DNA of 43,182 bases from DATGMB01 sp035293845 (GTDB taxonomy: Bacteria; Acidobacteriota; Terriglobia; Bryobacterales; Bryobacteraceae). The stretch lies in NCBI GenBank assembly GCA_035293845.1, contig DATGMB010000042.1, positions 1 to 43,182 on the forward strand. The letters run 5' to 3'. The notes beneath the pieces were generated by a model that was not told the DNA's origin, searched no databases, and saw only the letters and a list, made by a program, of their open reading frames with translations. This document shows positions 23,229-33,900 of this stretch, one piece after another. How positions within the stretch are numbered: position 1 is the stretch's first letter; each line of letters begins with the position of its first letter. Position numbers and translations under genes: made by a program.

Positions 23229-26036
23229 TTACCAGCGGACCCGGAGAGCGAATTCGAGCTCCCGGGGATCGTTGACCGCCGTGATCTGATGATAATTCGG
23301 CGCTGGACTCGACGGGTACGCGCCGGTCCCGAAGACGCCGTTCAGCGCGACGCCGTTGAGGTGATTCGTCAGGTTGAAGCCTTCGGCCAGGGCCTCCAGG
23401 TCCAGCCGCTCGGAGAGGTGGAAACTGCGGCTCAGCCGCGCGCCGAGGCTCAGGGAATCGAATCCAGTGCCGGCGTTGCGAGGAATGAATACGCCGTCGA
23501 TGGTGGGGCGCGCGGCCGTGCCCTGTATGGTGTTCGCGCCGGTCGTGATGTTGAACGGCAGCGGCGAGTAATCCTGCAGCAGCGCGGTCAGCCGGAAGCC
23601 ATGGCCGAGGCGCTGCCAGGCGGTGCGCGCCGGGGCATCCGGCGAATGGACGCCGCCTTCGAGCACGAGCCGATGCCGCTGGTCGTCGTCCGAGCGGCCG
23701 TAGTCGCGCCAGATGTCGAAATTATCGATGGGCGCGCTGAAGAAGAATTCGCCGACGTTGTCGAGCGCCTTCGAGTACGTGTAGGAAACGCGCAGGCTGC
23801 TCCACGCCGAGGGGCGCCCGGTGAACGAGACGTGCAGCCCGTCGTAGTGCGAATCGGCGAGCGAGGAGTACTGGCTGTCATTCGCATAATTCGGGTTGGG
23901 ACGGCAGCCGTTGTTGGTTCCCGCCGCGGCGCACGTGGGCGCGTTCTGATTGACCGATATCAGCAGATGCAGGCCGCGCACATGCTGATATCCGACGCTG
24001 AATGTCCCGCGCGCGCCGAGTTGGCGCTCGATTTCGACGCTGCCCTGTTCGGAGTAAGCGTTGCGCAAGCGCGGGTCCATGGTGGTGAAGTTGAACAGCA
24101 CGCCGGGCGGGAGCATCAGGCTGCTCAAGATGTTGGGGAACACAGGCGCGCCGGCCTGGCCGGGCGACAGGCTGATGCCGATCTGGCTCAGCGCGGCGGG
24201 GTTGGTGGTGTTGTTGGCGGAAAGCAGCGCGTTGGCAAGCGGGCGCAGCGGAATGCGGTCGTAGAACAGGCCGAAGCCGCCGCGCACGACGGTCTTGCGC
24301 GAGGCGAACGGCGCCCACGCAAATCCGGCGCGCGGCGAAACATTGCCGGTACCGGTCGCGATGGTGCGCAGCCATTCGAGGTCGTAGCGCACACCGAGGT
24401 TCAAAGTGAGGCGCGGGCCGATCTTCCATTCATCCTGCACGTAGAAGCCGGCGTTCGGGCTGGTCTGCGCTACGGCACTCGCGCCGAATGTTTGCGTGAA
24501 GCCCGCGTTGTTATACGTTCCGGCGAGGAAATTCGCGAGCGAGGAAAACGAGTAGCTGCCGCGGTAGCTCCGCGGGAAAACGATGCGGTCGCCGTTGTAC
24601 AGGAAGTCGGCTCCCACCCGCAGCGCGTGCGCCCCGGCTTGCCACGAAAGATTGTCGACCGCCTCGGCCAGCCGGTTGCGCCGCGCGGTGGGCGATCCGG
24701 AGAGCGTGCCGAAGGAGGCCACGCCGGAGATCGTGACCGCGGGGCCGATGCGGTCCGAAGGCGGCGCGGCGAGATCGCTCACGGTGAACTGCCCGCGGGT
24801 TTCATTCACCAGGCGAGGCGAGAGCGTGCCAATGTTGCTGACTGCAATTGTCTGGTCGGTATCGTCGAGATTCGCCGAAGCGCTGGGTGCGCTGAGTCCG
24901 CCGGCGCCGCGCGAATTGACGGCGGTCACGTGATACATGCTGTAGCGGACGCTGGCCTGGTCGCTTGCGCCCAGGCGATGGTCCGCCTTGGCGAACACGC
25001 TGCCGTTGTGGACCGGGTTGGAGTAGATGCCGGTTGCGAGCGGCGGACCGGGATAACCGATCGCCGCGAGATGCGCGTTGATTGCCGCGGCGTTCGCCGG
25101 CGAGATCGTCGTGAGTCCGGACTGGTTGAGCTCGCGCTGCTCGAAATGGACGAAGTAGAAGGCGCGGTCGCGAACGATCGGCCCGCCCAGGCTGGCGCCG
25201 TACTGCGCATCCGTGACGGGCAGCGCGAGGTGCGCCAGGGCGTTCGCGGCATCGAACCGCTGATTGCGGAGAAAACCGTAGGCATCGCCGTGCAGTGTGT
25301 TGGTGCCGCTTCGGGTGACCACGCTGACGTAGCCGCCGAGCGCGCGGCCGAGCTCGGCCTGCCCGCCCGATGTGACGACCTGGAACTCCTCTACAACATC
25401 GAGGCCGTAGAAAACGCCGGCGAGGCCCGCGGCATCGTCGTTGTTCGAAAGGCCATCGATCACGAAACTGTTGGAAAAATTCCGCTGGCTGCCGATCGAG
25501 ATGCCCTGGCCCGGCACGGCAGAAGCTTCCGCGAAAAGCTGGTTGGAGGCGGTGTTCGTGGGGGAAACGCCGGGGACGAGCAGCGCCAGATCCAGGAAGT
25601 TGCGCCCGTTGAGCGGCAGGCTGCCGGCCTCGGCCTGCGATACCGTGCCGGCGATCTGGGTGCGCGCGGTTTCTAGCACATCGGCCGTTCCGCTGACCGT
25701 TACTTCGGAGCCGGCGGAGGCGACCGCGAGCTCGACGGGCAGCTCGATCGCGCCGCCGGCGTTGAGCGCCAGCTTCGCGGAGAACACGGCGAAGCCCGGC
25801 TGTTCGACACGGATCTCGTATTGGCCGATGCGGAGATACGGAAGCCGGAAGCGGCCTTCGCGGTCCGTGGCGGTTTCGGCGGTGAGATTGGTCTCCGGCT
25901 GCCGTGCCGTGACCCGAGCGCCGGCTACGACGGCGCCGCTCGGATCGGTCACGCGGCCTCCCACACTGGCGTAATGAATCGTTTCCTGCGCCGTGGCGCA
26001 GGCAAGCGCCACGAGCATCAGTCCGTATGCGCGCAC
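23229..26036 (-). CDS. TonB-dependent receptor with carboxypeptidase-regulatory-like domain
   Basis: This is an outer-membrane transporter powered by TonB. The 935-residue product has a signal peptide (MRAYGLMLVALACATAQ), an N-terminal CarboxypepD_reg-like domain (VGGRVTDPSGAVVAGARVTARQPETN), a plug region (RNFLDLALLVPGV, NSFVIDGLSNNDDAAG, YVSVVTRSGTN) and a long beta-barrel ending in an aromatic residue (FALRVRW). It is shorter than the two receptors downstream and not a close copy of them. It lies between a Cys-rich small protein and the sialidase-like gene, so the three probably form one operon. The substrate is unknown. Confidence 0.92.
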   Translation of the reverse strand: MRAYGLMLVALACATAQETIHYASVGGRVTDPSGAVVAGARVTARQPETNLTAETATDREGRFRLPYLRIGQYEIRVEQPGFAVFSAKLALNAGGAIELPVELAVASAGSEVTVSGTADVLETARTQIAGTVSQAEAGSLPLNGRNFLDLALLVPGVSPTNTASNQLFAEASAVPGQGISIGSQRNFSNSFVIDGLSNNDDAAGLAGVFYGLDVVEEFQVVTSGGQAELGRALGGYVSVVTRSGTNTLHGDAYGFLRNQRFDAANALAHLALPVTDAQYGASLGGPIVRDRAFYFVHFEQRELNQSGLTTISPANAAAINAHLAAIGYPGPPLATGIYSNPVHNGSVFAKADHRLGASDQASVRYSMYHVTAVNSRGAGGLSAPSASANLDDTDQTIAVSNIGTLSPRLVNETRGQFTVSDLAAPPSDRIGPAVTISGVASFGTLSGSPTARRNRLAEAVDNLSWQAGAHALRVGADFLYNGDRIVFPRSYRGSYSFSSLANFLAGTYNNAGFTQTFGASAVAQTSPNAGFYVQDEWKIGPRLTLNLGVRYDLEWLRTIATGTGNVSPRAGFAWAPFASRKTVVRGGFGLFYDRIPLRPLANALLSANNTTNPAALSQIGISLSPGQAGAPVFPNILSSLMLPPGVLFNFTTMDPRLRNAYSEQGSVEIERQLGARGTFSVGYQHVRGLHLLISVNQNAPTCAAAGTNNGCRPNPNYANDSQYSSLADSHYDGLHVSFTGRPSAWSSLRVSYTYSKALDNVGEFFFSAPIDNFDIWRDYGRSDDDQRHRLVLEGGVHSPDAPARTAWQRLGHGFRLTALLQDYSPLPFNITTGANTIQGTAARPTIDGVFIPRNAGTGFDSLSLGARLSRSFHLSERLDLEALAEGFNLTNHLNGVALNGVFGTGAYPSSPAPNYHQITAVNDPRELEFALRVRW

Positions 26037-26084
26037 AAATTCCCCTTTCGCGAACCTGTCTGTGTGATGGGTCGGGAACAGCGG

Positions 26085-26444
26085 TTAGCAGGTTGGAGGG
26101 GGTCTTTGATAGAGGAAAATCGGAGCGCGGGAAACCGGGCGTGCCTGAGGTATCCAAACAGCGGCCGCGCGCGAGACCAGCGCGATGGCGGCGCTGCCGG
26201 CGCGTGGCGCGTCCGCCGGAGCCGGCACCGGAGCGAACGCGCAGCAGCAGGCGCCACCGCAGCTCGAGCGCCCGGCCATCCAGCCTGCGCCATGAGCGCG
26301 CCGGCAGCAGGCGTGGCCCTTGCAGCAGCCCGCCGCCGCCGCGGAAAACATGGCCTCGACCGGCGCGGCATAGGCAAGCAGCACCGCGAGAGCCAGCGCA
26401 ACTCGGAGGAGCTTCTGCAAACCGCCCAGCTTACGCCTGCGCAA
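26085..26444 (-). CDS. Small Cys-rich exported protein
   Basis: The 119-residue product starts with a basic region and a signal peptide (LLRVALALAVLLAYAAPVEA). A Cys/His cluster follows (GCCKGHACCRR, then CGGACCCAF), and the protein ends PPPTC. The spacing suggests a soft-metal or redox function, but no characterised family is identified. Small acidobacterial proteins with similar CC-x-x-x-H patterns occur before TonB receptors; that statement is from recollection and not checked. It precedes the receptor gene by 48 bases. Confidence 0.7.
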   Translation of the reverse strand: MRRRKLGGLQKLLRVALALAVLLAYAAPVEAMFSAAAAGCCKGHACCRRAHGAGWMAGRSSCGGACCCAFAPVPAPADAPRAGSAAIALVSRAAAVWIPQARPVSRAPIFLYQRPPPTC

Positions 26445-26470
26445 GCCGGAGCCGCAAGTCCGGAATCGGG

Positions 26471-27427
26471 CTAATATTTCGCCAGCTCGTCGAAATCCAC
26501 ATTGCCGCCGGAAATGACGACGCCCACCGACCCGATTCCCTCCGGCAATTTCCGGAACAGCACGGCCGCCGCAGCAGCCGCGCCGCTAGGCTCGGCCAGG
26601 ATCTTCAGCTCGAGCAGCAGGAATTTCACCGTTTCCCGCAGCTCCTGATCGCTCACCAGTACGATGCGCTCGGCCAGATGGCGCACGACGGGAAACGTGA
26701 ACTCTCCGGGCTTCTGCGTCCGCAGCCCGTCGGCAATCGTATCCGGCACGCCGATCGCCACGCGCTCGCCCGCGATCATCGAAAGGAACATGTCGTTGCC
26801 GGCCTCCGGCTCCGCGCCGAAGATCCGGATTCCCGGGTGCATGGCTTTGGCGATCGTCGCGCAGCCGGCGAGCAGCCCGCCGCCGCCCACCGGTGTCACC
26901 AGCGCGTCGAGCGGACCGGTCTCTTCGAGCAGTTCGAGCGCGGCCGTCCCCTGCCCGGCCATGATCATCGGATGGTCGAACGGCGGCACCAGTGTACCGC
27001 CGGTGTCCTTGAGGATGCACGCAGCGATCGCTTCGCGGCTTTCCTGGAACCGGTTGTAGGTCACGATGCGAGCACCGCGCCGCCGCGTCGCCTCCATTTT
27101 CGAGCGCGGTGCGTCCTCCGGCATGACGATCGTCGCGGGCGCGCCGACCGATGCCGCCGCGATGGCTGTCGCCTGCGCGTGGTTGCCCGAAGAGTAGGCC
27201 ACCACGCCGCGCGCCAGCGTTTCCTTCGGAAGTGAAAGGATCAGGTTGGAGGCGCCACGGATCTTGAACGCTCCCCCCGCCTGCAGGTTCTCGCACTTGA
27301 ACAGCGTGCGGACGCCCGCGGCGCTATCGAAGCCCGGCGAGCCCATCACCGGCGTGCGCCGCGCCAGCGGCCGGATGCGCCCGGCGGCGGCGCGTACATC
27401 GTCTGGTTGAATCGCGAATTGGGTCAT
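26471..27427 (-). CDS. PLP-dependent threonine/serine dehydratase, catabolic type
   Basis: The enzyme deaminates threonine or serine to the 2-oxo acid. The 318-residue product (from ATG 27427) has the PLP lysine in AFKIRGASN (K55), SSGNHAQATA, and the Gly-rich phosphate-binding loop VGGGGLLAG. There is no C-terminal ACT regulatory domain, which points to the catabolic or serine-racemase-like subgroup and not biosynthetic IlvA. The two codons upstream in frame (from 27433) could also be used. A strong hairpin lies directly upstream of the start. Substrate cannot be fixed by eye. Confidence 0.9.
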   Translation of the reverse strand: MTQFAIQPDDVRAAAGRIRPLARRTPVMGSPGFDSAAGVRTLFKCENLQAGGAFKIRGASNLILSLPKETLARGVVAYSSGNHAQATAIAAASVGAPATIVMPEDAPRSKMEATRRRGARIVTYNRFQESREAIAACILKDTGGTLVPPFDHPMIMAGQGTAALELLEETGPLDALVTPVGGGGLLAGCATIAKAMHPGIRIFGAEPEAGNDMFLSMIAGERVAIGVPDTIADGLRTQKPGEFTFPVVRHLAERIVLVSDQELRETVKFLLLELKILAEPSGAAAAAAVLFRKLPEGIGSVGVVISGGNVDFDELAKY

Positions 27428-27436
27428 ATACAAAAC

Positions 27437-27484
27437 AGCCGCGGCCGGCGGCGCAGGCCCAGGGCCTGCGCCACCTCCGCGGCT
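27437..27484 (-). terminator. Likely intrinsic terminator of the upstream receptor gene
   Basis: A nested hairpin has an inner 10-bp stem with a 3-base loop (GGCGCAGGCC-CAG-GGCCTGCGCC, 27450-27472) inside an outer 8-bp stem (AGCCGCGG/CCGCGGCT). On the minus strand it is followed by GTTTTGTATA, a short T-run. It lies 18 bases after the stop of the receptor ending at 27503. Confidence 0.65.
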
Positions 27485-27502
27485 CGTTCTTTCCAGCTTA
27501 GC

Positions 27503-30500
27503 TTAGAACGTCAGCTTCGCGCCCAACTGCACCGCGCGGCCGCCGCCGGTGCCGTTGACGCCGGTGCCGCTGCCCACCGTGCCCGTGACGTAGCCGTAAG
27601 TGGAGCTCGTCAAGGAAGTGCTCGGGTTGCTGAACTGCGGCGTGTTGGTGAAGTTGAACGTCTCGGCGCGGACTTCCATCCCGATCCGCTCCGTGAAGTG
27701 GAACGACTTCGAAAGCCCCAGGTTCAATCCAAACAATCCCGGCCCGCTGATGATGTTGCGGCCCGTGGTGCCGAAGCGGACTCCGGTAGGCTGCGCCAGG
27801 CTCGCCTGGCTGAACCACGGATTCCCGGTGTTGATGCCGTGGAGGATCTGGATCGGAGCCACCTGATCCGCAGTCTGGGATTCGCCGGGCGTGTTCAGGC
27901 TGCTGCCGCTCGCGCCGAAGGTCAACGGCGTGCCGGTCAGCAAGGAGAGCACACCGCTCAATTGCCAGTTGCCGAGGACGTAGGAGACCGGTCCGCTGCG
28001 CAGCCACTTCTGCCCCTTGCCCCAGGGCAATTGGTAAACATAGCTCTGCGTGAAGCTCAGCGTGCGATCGAAGTCCGCCCGCGCGTAGTTGCGGACGGCG
28101 CCGATCTGCCACATCAGGCCTCCATCATCGCCGCCCTGATAGTCCATCGCCTTCTGCCAGGCGAAGGCGGTGGTGACGGTCAGATTACTGAACCGGTGGT
28201 CCAGCTTGACCTGCATCGCGTTGTAAGTGGAAGAGTACCCGACCCAGCGCAGCGTCGCGCCCGAGCTCTTGCCGTAGAGGATGAAAAGCGGCTCGCTGGC
28301 CGTGCCCTTGCCCATTTGAGCCGGGTCCGTCGGCGCGTTCAGGTTCCACGTCGAAACCGTGTCCACGCCGTGCACGCCCACATACGCCACATCGAGCGAC
28401 CAGTGCCCCGGCAGCGCGCGCTGCACCGCGAAGTTCCAGGTCTCCGTATACGGATTCTTGAAGTTCAGATTGATCACGTCGAAGCTCTGGCTGAGCAGCG
28501 AGCCCGTCGCGGGAAGAATGCCGTTGGACGGAATCGCCACCGGCACGGGCGCCGGGAATCCGTTCTGGAAGCTGGCGGGCTGGCCATTGGGGAGCAGAGC
28601 CACCGCATACCCGTCGCCAATGTTGTTGTAGACGTTGTTCGACCGCACCGGGTAGTTATACGCGTAGGTGTTGTCCGGGAACGGCGTGTAACTGGTCCCG
28701 AAGCCGGCGCGGATCACGGTCTTATCCGTGAGGCGGTAAGCGGCGCCGACGCGCGGTGCAAAATTCCCATAGCGCGTCTTCATCCCGAGATTCATGGGAT
28801 TGCCGCCGATGCCCGCCTGCACCAGCGTGTTGTTCGTGTAATCGTAATTCGAGAAGCCGCCCGGGAACGCCGGGGTCGCCGGCGGATAGAATTCCCAGCG
28901 CACGCCCAAATCGAGCGTCAGCTTCGGCGTGACCTGCCACTTATCGCCACCGAAGGCGAAGAACTCCCACTGCCGGTACGCCGGGAAGTACGTATTCACG
29001 TCGCGGCCGATGTAATCCGGCGTATCCAGCAGGAAGCTCGCCATATCGTTCGCGATCCCTACCGGAGTCAGCGGATTGCAGCTCGTAGCCAGGCCGTTGG
29101 ATCCGGTGGCGATCGGATTGCACGCCGCCGTCTGATAGTGGTTGAAGTCGATGATGCCGCGCGGGCTATAGGTCTGGTCCTGCAGCAGGTCGTCGCGCAG
29201 GCGTTTCAAATCGACGCCCCACTTGATCGTGTGGTTGCCTTTGGTCTTCGTCCAGGTATTGACCACGTCGACATTGGCTTCGGCGCGGACCCACGGCAGG
29301 CTGGCCGAATAGCCCACGATCGGGTTGGAAAAGCCGTCGTTGATGTTGATCCCCACCATGCCGCTGGTGAACTGGCTGATGTTCACGCCGGGGATGCCGA
29401 GATTCGTGGCGTCGTTCGAGCCATAGTCAGAGGGATTCGCTTCGTTGTGGTAATGCGAAACCGCGATCCGCAGCTCGGCCACCAGGGTCGGAGACATAAT
29501 GCGGTCGTAATTGATGCCGCCCACATACGTCCGCTGGAAGCCGGTGCCCATGAACGCGCCGCCCGGTCCGGGGCCTCCCGCCATGCCGAACAGCGGAGCC
29601 TGGAAGATCACCGGCTTCGAGTAGCTGAAGCGCCCGGTCAGGCGGTCTTTGTCGGTGAGGTTATAGTCGAGCTTGGTGTCGAAGGAATCCACCGTGCGGG
29701 TGAACGGCAGCAGCGCAAAATAATCGGCCTTCAGGCTCGCCTGGTTGTATGCCTCGTTCGTGCCCGGCAGCAACGACATGATCTTGGCGGAAACCGGGTT
29801 AATCCGGTTCGCCGGGATGACATTGCCCGGGAAGGGCGTGCGGCCCGTGCCGTCCAGCGGATTGCCGGTCGCCGGGTCGTAGATAACCTGGGGAGCGCCG
29901 CTCAGATCGCCGGTGCGCCATGAGGCCGGCGGAATCGTCACGTTGTTCGTGTTGGCCTCGTGATCCATGGTCCGCAGGTAATCGCCGAAATAGAAGATCT
30001 TGTTCTTCCTGATCGCCCCGCCGATGTTGCCACCCACGTAGTTGTAAGCCAGGTGCCCCACCGAGGGATTGAAGAACGACCGCGCGTTGAAAGCGCTGTT
30101 CTGCAGGAACTCGTACACCGCGCCGTGCAGATCATTGGTGCCCGATTTCAGCACCACATTCACCACCGCGCCCGACGCGCGCCCCATTTCCGGATCGTGG
30201 TTGGTCAGCGAAACGTCGACCGTCTGGATCGCTTCGATCGGCGGAATATAGATCTGCAGCAGGCCGGTGCGCTCGTTGTCGTCCGAGCCCTCGATCATGA
30301 AGTTGTTGCCCTGCCGCATCTGCCCGTTGACTTCCGTCTGCAGCGAGCTGGAAGCGTTGAAAAATTGCGAGTGCTGCTCCTGCACCGGCGCCACGCCCGG
30401 CGCCAGGTTCAGCAGCGTCTGGTAATTGCGGCTCGAACCGATCAGCGGCACGTTGGCCAGCACGTTCCGCTCGATCTTTTCCGTGGTCGACGCGCTGTCC

Positions 30501-30886
30501 GTCTGCAGAATCGCCGCGTTGGCCGTGACTTCCACCGTCTCCGTCAAACTGCCGGGCTGCAACTGCACGTCGACGCGCGTGTTGGTATCGACCAGCAGGT
30601 TGACGTCCCGCCGCGTCTCTTTCTTGAACCCGGTCGCTTCCACCGATACCGAGTACAGGCCGGGCGGCAGATTGGGAACGATGTAGTTCCCGCTCTCGTT
30701 CGTCTGCGCCGTATGCGCGACGCCGGTTTGCGTTTCCGTGATCGTCACCTTGGCGCCGGGGACCACCGCGCCGCTGGCGTCGGTAACCGTGCCCAGAAGG
30801 GTCGCGTTGACCGTCTGGGACCACGCCGCGCCCGCACAATACGCTGCCAGGCACAACACTGTAAGGATCGTACGTAGAACCTTCAT
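27503..30886 (-). CDS. Large TonB-dependent receptor with carboxypeptidase-regulatory-like domain (copy 1)
   Basis: The outer-membrane receptor has about 1127 residues from ATG 30886, which has a GGAGG site. It carries a signal peptide (ILTVLCLAAYCAGAAWSQ), a CarboxypepD_reg-like domain (LLGTVTDASGAVVPGAKVTITETQTG), a plug with MIEGSDDNERTGLLQIYIPP, and a barrel ending QLGAKLTF with terminal Phe. It is clearly paralogous to the adjacent receptor: HSQFFNASSS, DDNERTGLLQI and KTMDHEANTN-like segments recur. The length and layout are typical of the acidobacterial receptor class often linked to polysaccharide use, but the substrate is not known. A perfect -10 hexamer lies 56-61 bases upstream of the ATG and a terminator follows, so it may be transcribed alone. 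Confidence 0.93.
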   Translation of the reverse strand: MKVLRTILTVLCLAAYCAGAAWSQTVNATLLGTVTDASGAVVPGAKVTITETQTGVAHTAQTNESGNYIVPNLPPGLYSVSVEATGFKKETRRDVNLLVDTNTRVDVQLQPGSLTETVEVTANAAILQTDSASTTEKIERNVLANVPLIGSSRNYQTLLNLAPGVAPVQEQHSQFFNASSSLQTEVNGQMRQGNNFMIEGSDDNERTGLLQIYIPPIEAIQTVDVSLTNHDPEMGRASGAVVNVVLKSGTNDLHGAVYEFLQNSAFNARSFFNPSVGHLAYNYVGGNIGGAIRKNKIFYFGDYLRTMDHEANTNNVTIPPASWRTGDLSGAPQVIYDPATGNPLDGTGRTPFPGNVIPANRINPVSAKIMSLLPGTNEAYNQASLKADYFALLPFTRTVDSFDTKLDYNLTDKDRLTGRFSYSKPVIFQAPLFGMAGGPGPGGAFMGTGFQRTYVGGINYDRIMSPTLVAELRIAVSHYHNEANPSDYGSNDATNLGIPGVNISQFTSGMVGININDGFSNPIVGYSASLPWVRAEANVDVVNTWTKTKGNHTIKWGVDLKRLRDDLLQDQTYSPRGIIDFNHYQTAACNPIATGSNGLATSCNPLTPVGIANDMASFLLDTPDYIGRDVNTYFPAYRQWEFFAFGGDKWQVTPKLTLDLGVRWEFYPPATPAFPGGFSNYDYTNNTLVQAGIGGNPMNLGMKTRYGNFAPRVGAAYRLTDKTVIRAGFGTSYTPFPDNTYAYNYPVRSNNVYNNIGDGYAVALLPNGQPASFQNGFPAPVPVAIPSNGILPATGSLLSQSFDVINLNFKNPYTETWNFAVQRALPGHWSLDVAYVGVHGVDTVSTWNLNAPTDPAQMGKGTASEPLFILYGKSSGATLRWVGYSSTYNAMQVKLDHRFSNLTVTTAFAWQKAMDYQGGDDGGLMWQIGAVRNYARADFDRTLSFTQSYVYQLPWGKGQKWLRSGPVSYVLGNWQLSGVLSLLTGTPLTFGASGSSLNTPGESQTADQVAPIQILHGINTGNPWFSQASLAQPTGVRFGTTGRNIISGPGLFGLNLGLSKSFHFTERIGMEVRAETFNFTNTPQFSNPSTSLTSSTYGYVTGTVGSGTGVNGTGGGRAVQLGAKLTF

Positions 30887-30941
30887 CAGCCTAACCTCCA
30901 AAATCGGGCATGGGATACCCGCATTCACCCTGATCTTGAAG

Positions 30942-30947
30942 ATTATA
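30942..30947 (-). promoter_or_regulatory. -10 element for receptor copy 1
   Basis: TATAAT reads on the minus strand at 30947-30942. It gives a leader of about 50 bases to ATG 30886. The best -35 at 17-base spacing is poor (TTCCGT), and a TTGACC lies too close (11 bases), so the match rests on the -10 alone. Confidence 0.4.
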
Positions 30948-30977
30948 TATGACGATCCGGTCAAACGGAAGAAAACG

Positions 30978-33900
30978 TTAGAACTGAATCTTCATCGCAA
31001 GCTGCACCGACCGCGCCGAGGTAATCCCCGTGACGCCCGTCCCGCTCCCCACGGTACCGGTAACATAACCAAAGTTCGCGTTGTTGAAGTCCGTCTGCGG
31101 GTTGCTGAAGAACGGCGTGTTCGTGACGTCGTAAGCGTCTCCGCGGATCTGCATCTTCCACCGCTCATTCAGGTTGATCCAGCGCGAGATACCCCCATCC
31201 AGGCGGAACTGGCCGGGGCCGCTCAGGTTGTTCCGCCCCATCGTCCCGAACAGCAGCGTCTTGTTGCCGTCCGGCAGCGTGATCTGCGGAGCGCGCGCGA
31301 AGGCGCTCTTGTCGATCCAGTAATTCCCCACGTTGATGCCGTGCGGCTCGTTCACCGGCCCGATCTGATCTGGCGTCTCGGTGTTCCCGCTGGCATTGAT
31401 TCCCACCCCGCCGCCATCCGTGATGGTCATCGGCCCGCCGGTGCGCAGCGTGAGAATGCCGGTGAGCTGCCAGCCGCCCAGGATCGCCGCGGCCGGTCCG
31501 TGGGTCAGGAACCGGCCATCGCGCCCCAGCGGCAGCCGATAGATATAGCTCTCTACGAAGTTCAGGGTGCGGTCGTAGTCCGCCCGCGCATAATTGCGCC
31601 CCGGGTCGATGTACCACCGCGCCAGCCCGCCGTCGTCGCCCGACATGAAGTCCATGGCCTTCTGCCATGTGAAGGAGTTCGTCATGGTCAGGCCGCCGCG
31701 GAACCGCCGGTCGAATTTCAGCTGCAGGGAGTTGAACGTCGACGTGAATCCCTGGAAGAACTGCGATTCCGCCACCGTCCGCCCGAACTTGAGATAGTAG
31801 GGCTGCCCCAGGTTGCCCTCGCCCAGCAGCAGCCCCGGATTCAGGTTGACCGACGCCCCGGTATCGACTCCATGGCTCCCCACGTAAGCCACATCCAAAA
31901 TAAAATGCCCCGGCATCTGCTGCTGGACCGCAAAGTTCCACTGCAATACATACGGATTCTTGTAATCCTGAGGGATGTAGAAATACTGCTGCGATGGATC
32001 GGGATCCGTGATGATTCCGTTCGAGGGAATCGGCACCGAATACGGCGCCGGAAATCCCGCCGCGTAGGTCGCCAACTGCCCGTTCGGAAGGTACACGGAC
32101 GTGTAGCTGTTCCCGTTCAGCGTCTTGTACTCATTGTTCGAGCGCACCGGATAATTGAACGCATACGTGTTATCCGGAAACGACGTGTAGCTCAACCCGA
32201 AACCCGAGCGCAGCACCGTAGTATTCGTCAGCCGGTACGCCAGGCCGACGCGCGGCGCCAGATAATGCTTGTAGAAGTTCAACCCCATGTTGTCCGGGTT
32301 GTTGCCCACCCCCGCGATCACCAGCGTGTTATTGAACGGGTTGTAATTGGAAAACCCGCCCGGGAACTGCGGCGTGAACGGCGGGTACAGCTCCCACCGC
32401 ACGCCCAGCGACGCCGTCAGCCGCGAGGAAACCTGCCACGTGTCCGCCACGAACGAAAAGATCTGGGTAGCCCGCAGCGCCGGGAAATACGTGTTGACGT
32501 CGCGAGCGACGTCGCTCGGCACATCGAGCAGAAAGCTCGCCATGTCGTTGGCCAGCCCCGCACCGCCCGGCGATCCCGAAACCGAAGTCTCATTGGCGGA
32601 AAACGTGTAGCGCCCGCGTGGACTATACGTCTGGTCCTGCAGCAGCGCATCGCGTACGCGCCGGATGTCGACGCCCCACTTGATCGTGTGGTTACGGTAC
32701 ATCTTCTGCCAGGTATTGACGAAGTCGATGTTCGCTTCCGATCGCACCCAGGGCAGGCTCGCCGAATAGCCCACCAGGGGCGTCGAATATCCGCCGCCGA
32801 TGTTGATCGACACCATGCCGCTCGTGAAATCGTTCAGGTTGACGCCTGGAATTCCCAGAGCCGTGGCGTCATTCTGGCCGTAGTCCGACTGCCTGGCGAC
32901 GTTGTTGTAATATGCCACGCCGACGCGCGTCTGCATGAGCAGCGTGGGCGCCACGATGCGGTCCCAATTGAGACCGGTGCTGTAAGTGTTCTGCACGCCC
33001 GTTCCTTGGAACGCGCCCTGCGCTGGGCCCCCGAACAAGCCGAACTCCGGCGCCTGAAAAATCTCCGGGCGCTCGTAGCTGAACCGCACGCTGAAGCGGT
33101 CCTTCCCGGTGACGTTGTAGTCCACCTTCGCATCGACGTGGTCTGTGTTCTTGCTATACGGCAGCAGCGCAAAATAATCGTTGGTCTGCACCAGGTCGCT
33201 GAACGGCTCGTTGGGCGCGGGCAACGCCGCCAGGATCCGGGCCGAAATCGGATTGATGCGGGTGGCCGGAATGATGTTGCCCGGGAATGGCGTCCGCCCG
33301 GTGCCGTTGTTTACGTCCGGCGCGCTGAACGGATCGTAGACGATGTGCTTCGTATCCTCGCTGAAATCGCCGGCGCGGAATGGCATCGAGGGAATGCTCG
33401 TCTGGTTGGTGTTCGCCTCGTGGTCCATCGTCTTCAGGTAATCCGTGAAGTAGAACAGCTTGTTCCTGCGGATCGGCCCGCCGATGTTTCCGCCCACCTG
33501 GTTGTATGCGATGTGCCCCACCGCGGGATTGAAAAACGCGCGCGCGTCCATGGCGCTGTTCTGCAGGTTCCAATACGCCGCTCCGTGATAGCTGTTGGTC
33601 CCGGACTTCAGCACCACGTTGCTGACCGCGCCCGTGCCGCGCCCCAGCTCGACATCGTGATTGCTGGTCGATATGTTGACCTGCTGGATCGCCTCTTTCG
33701 GCGGGATCAGAATTTGCAGCAGCCCGGTGCGCTCATTGTTGTCGATGCCCTCGATCTGGTAATTGTTCGACATGCGCGGCTGCCCGTAGGCGTTCATCTG
33801 GATCGAGCTCGATGCGTTGAAAAACTGCGAGTGCTGCTCGGTCGGCTCGGAGACGCCCGGCACCAGCGAAAGCATCATCTGGTAGTTGCCGTTGTAGAGA

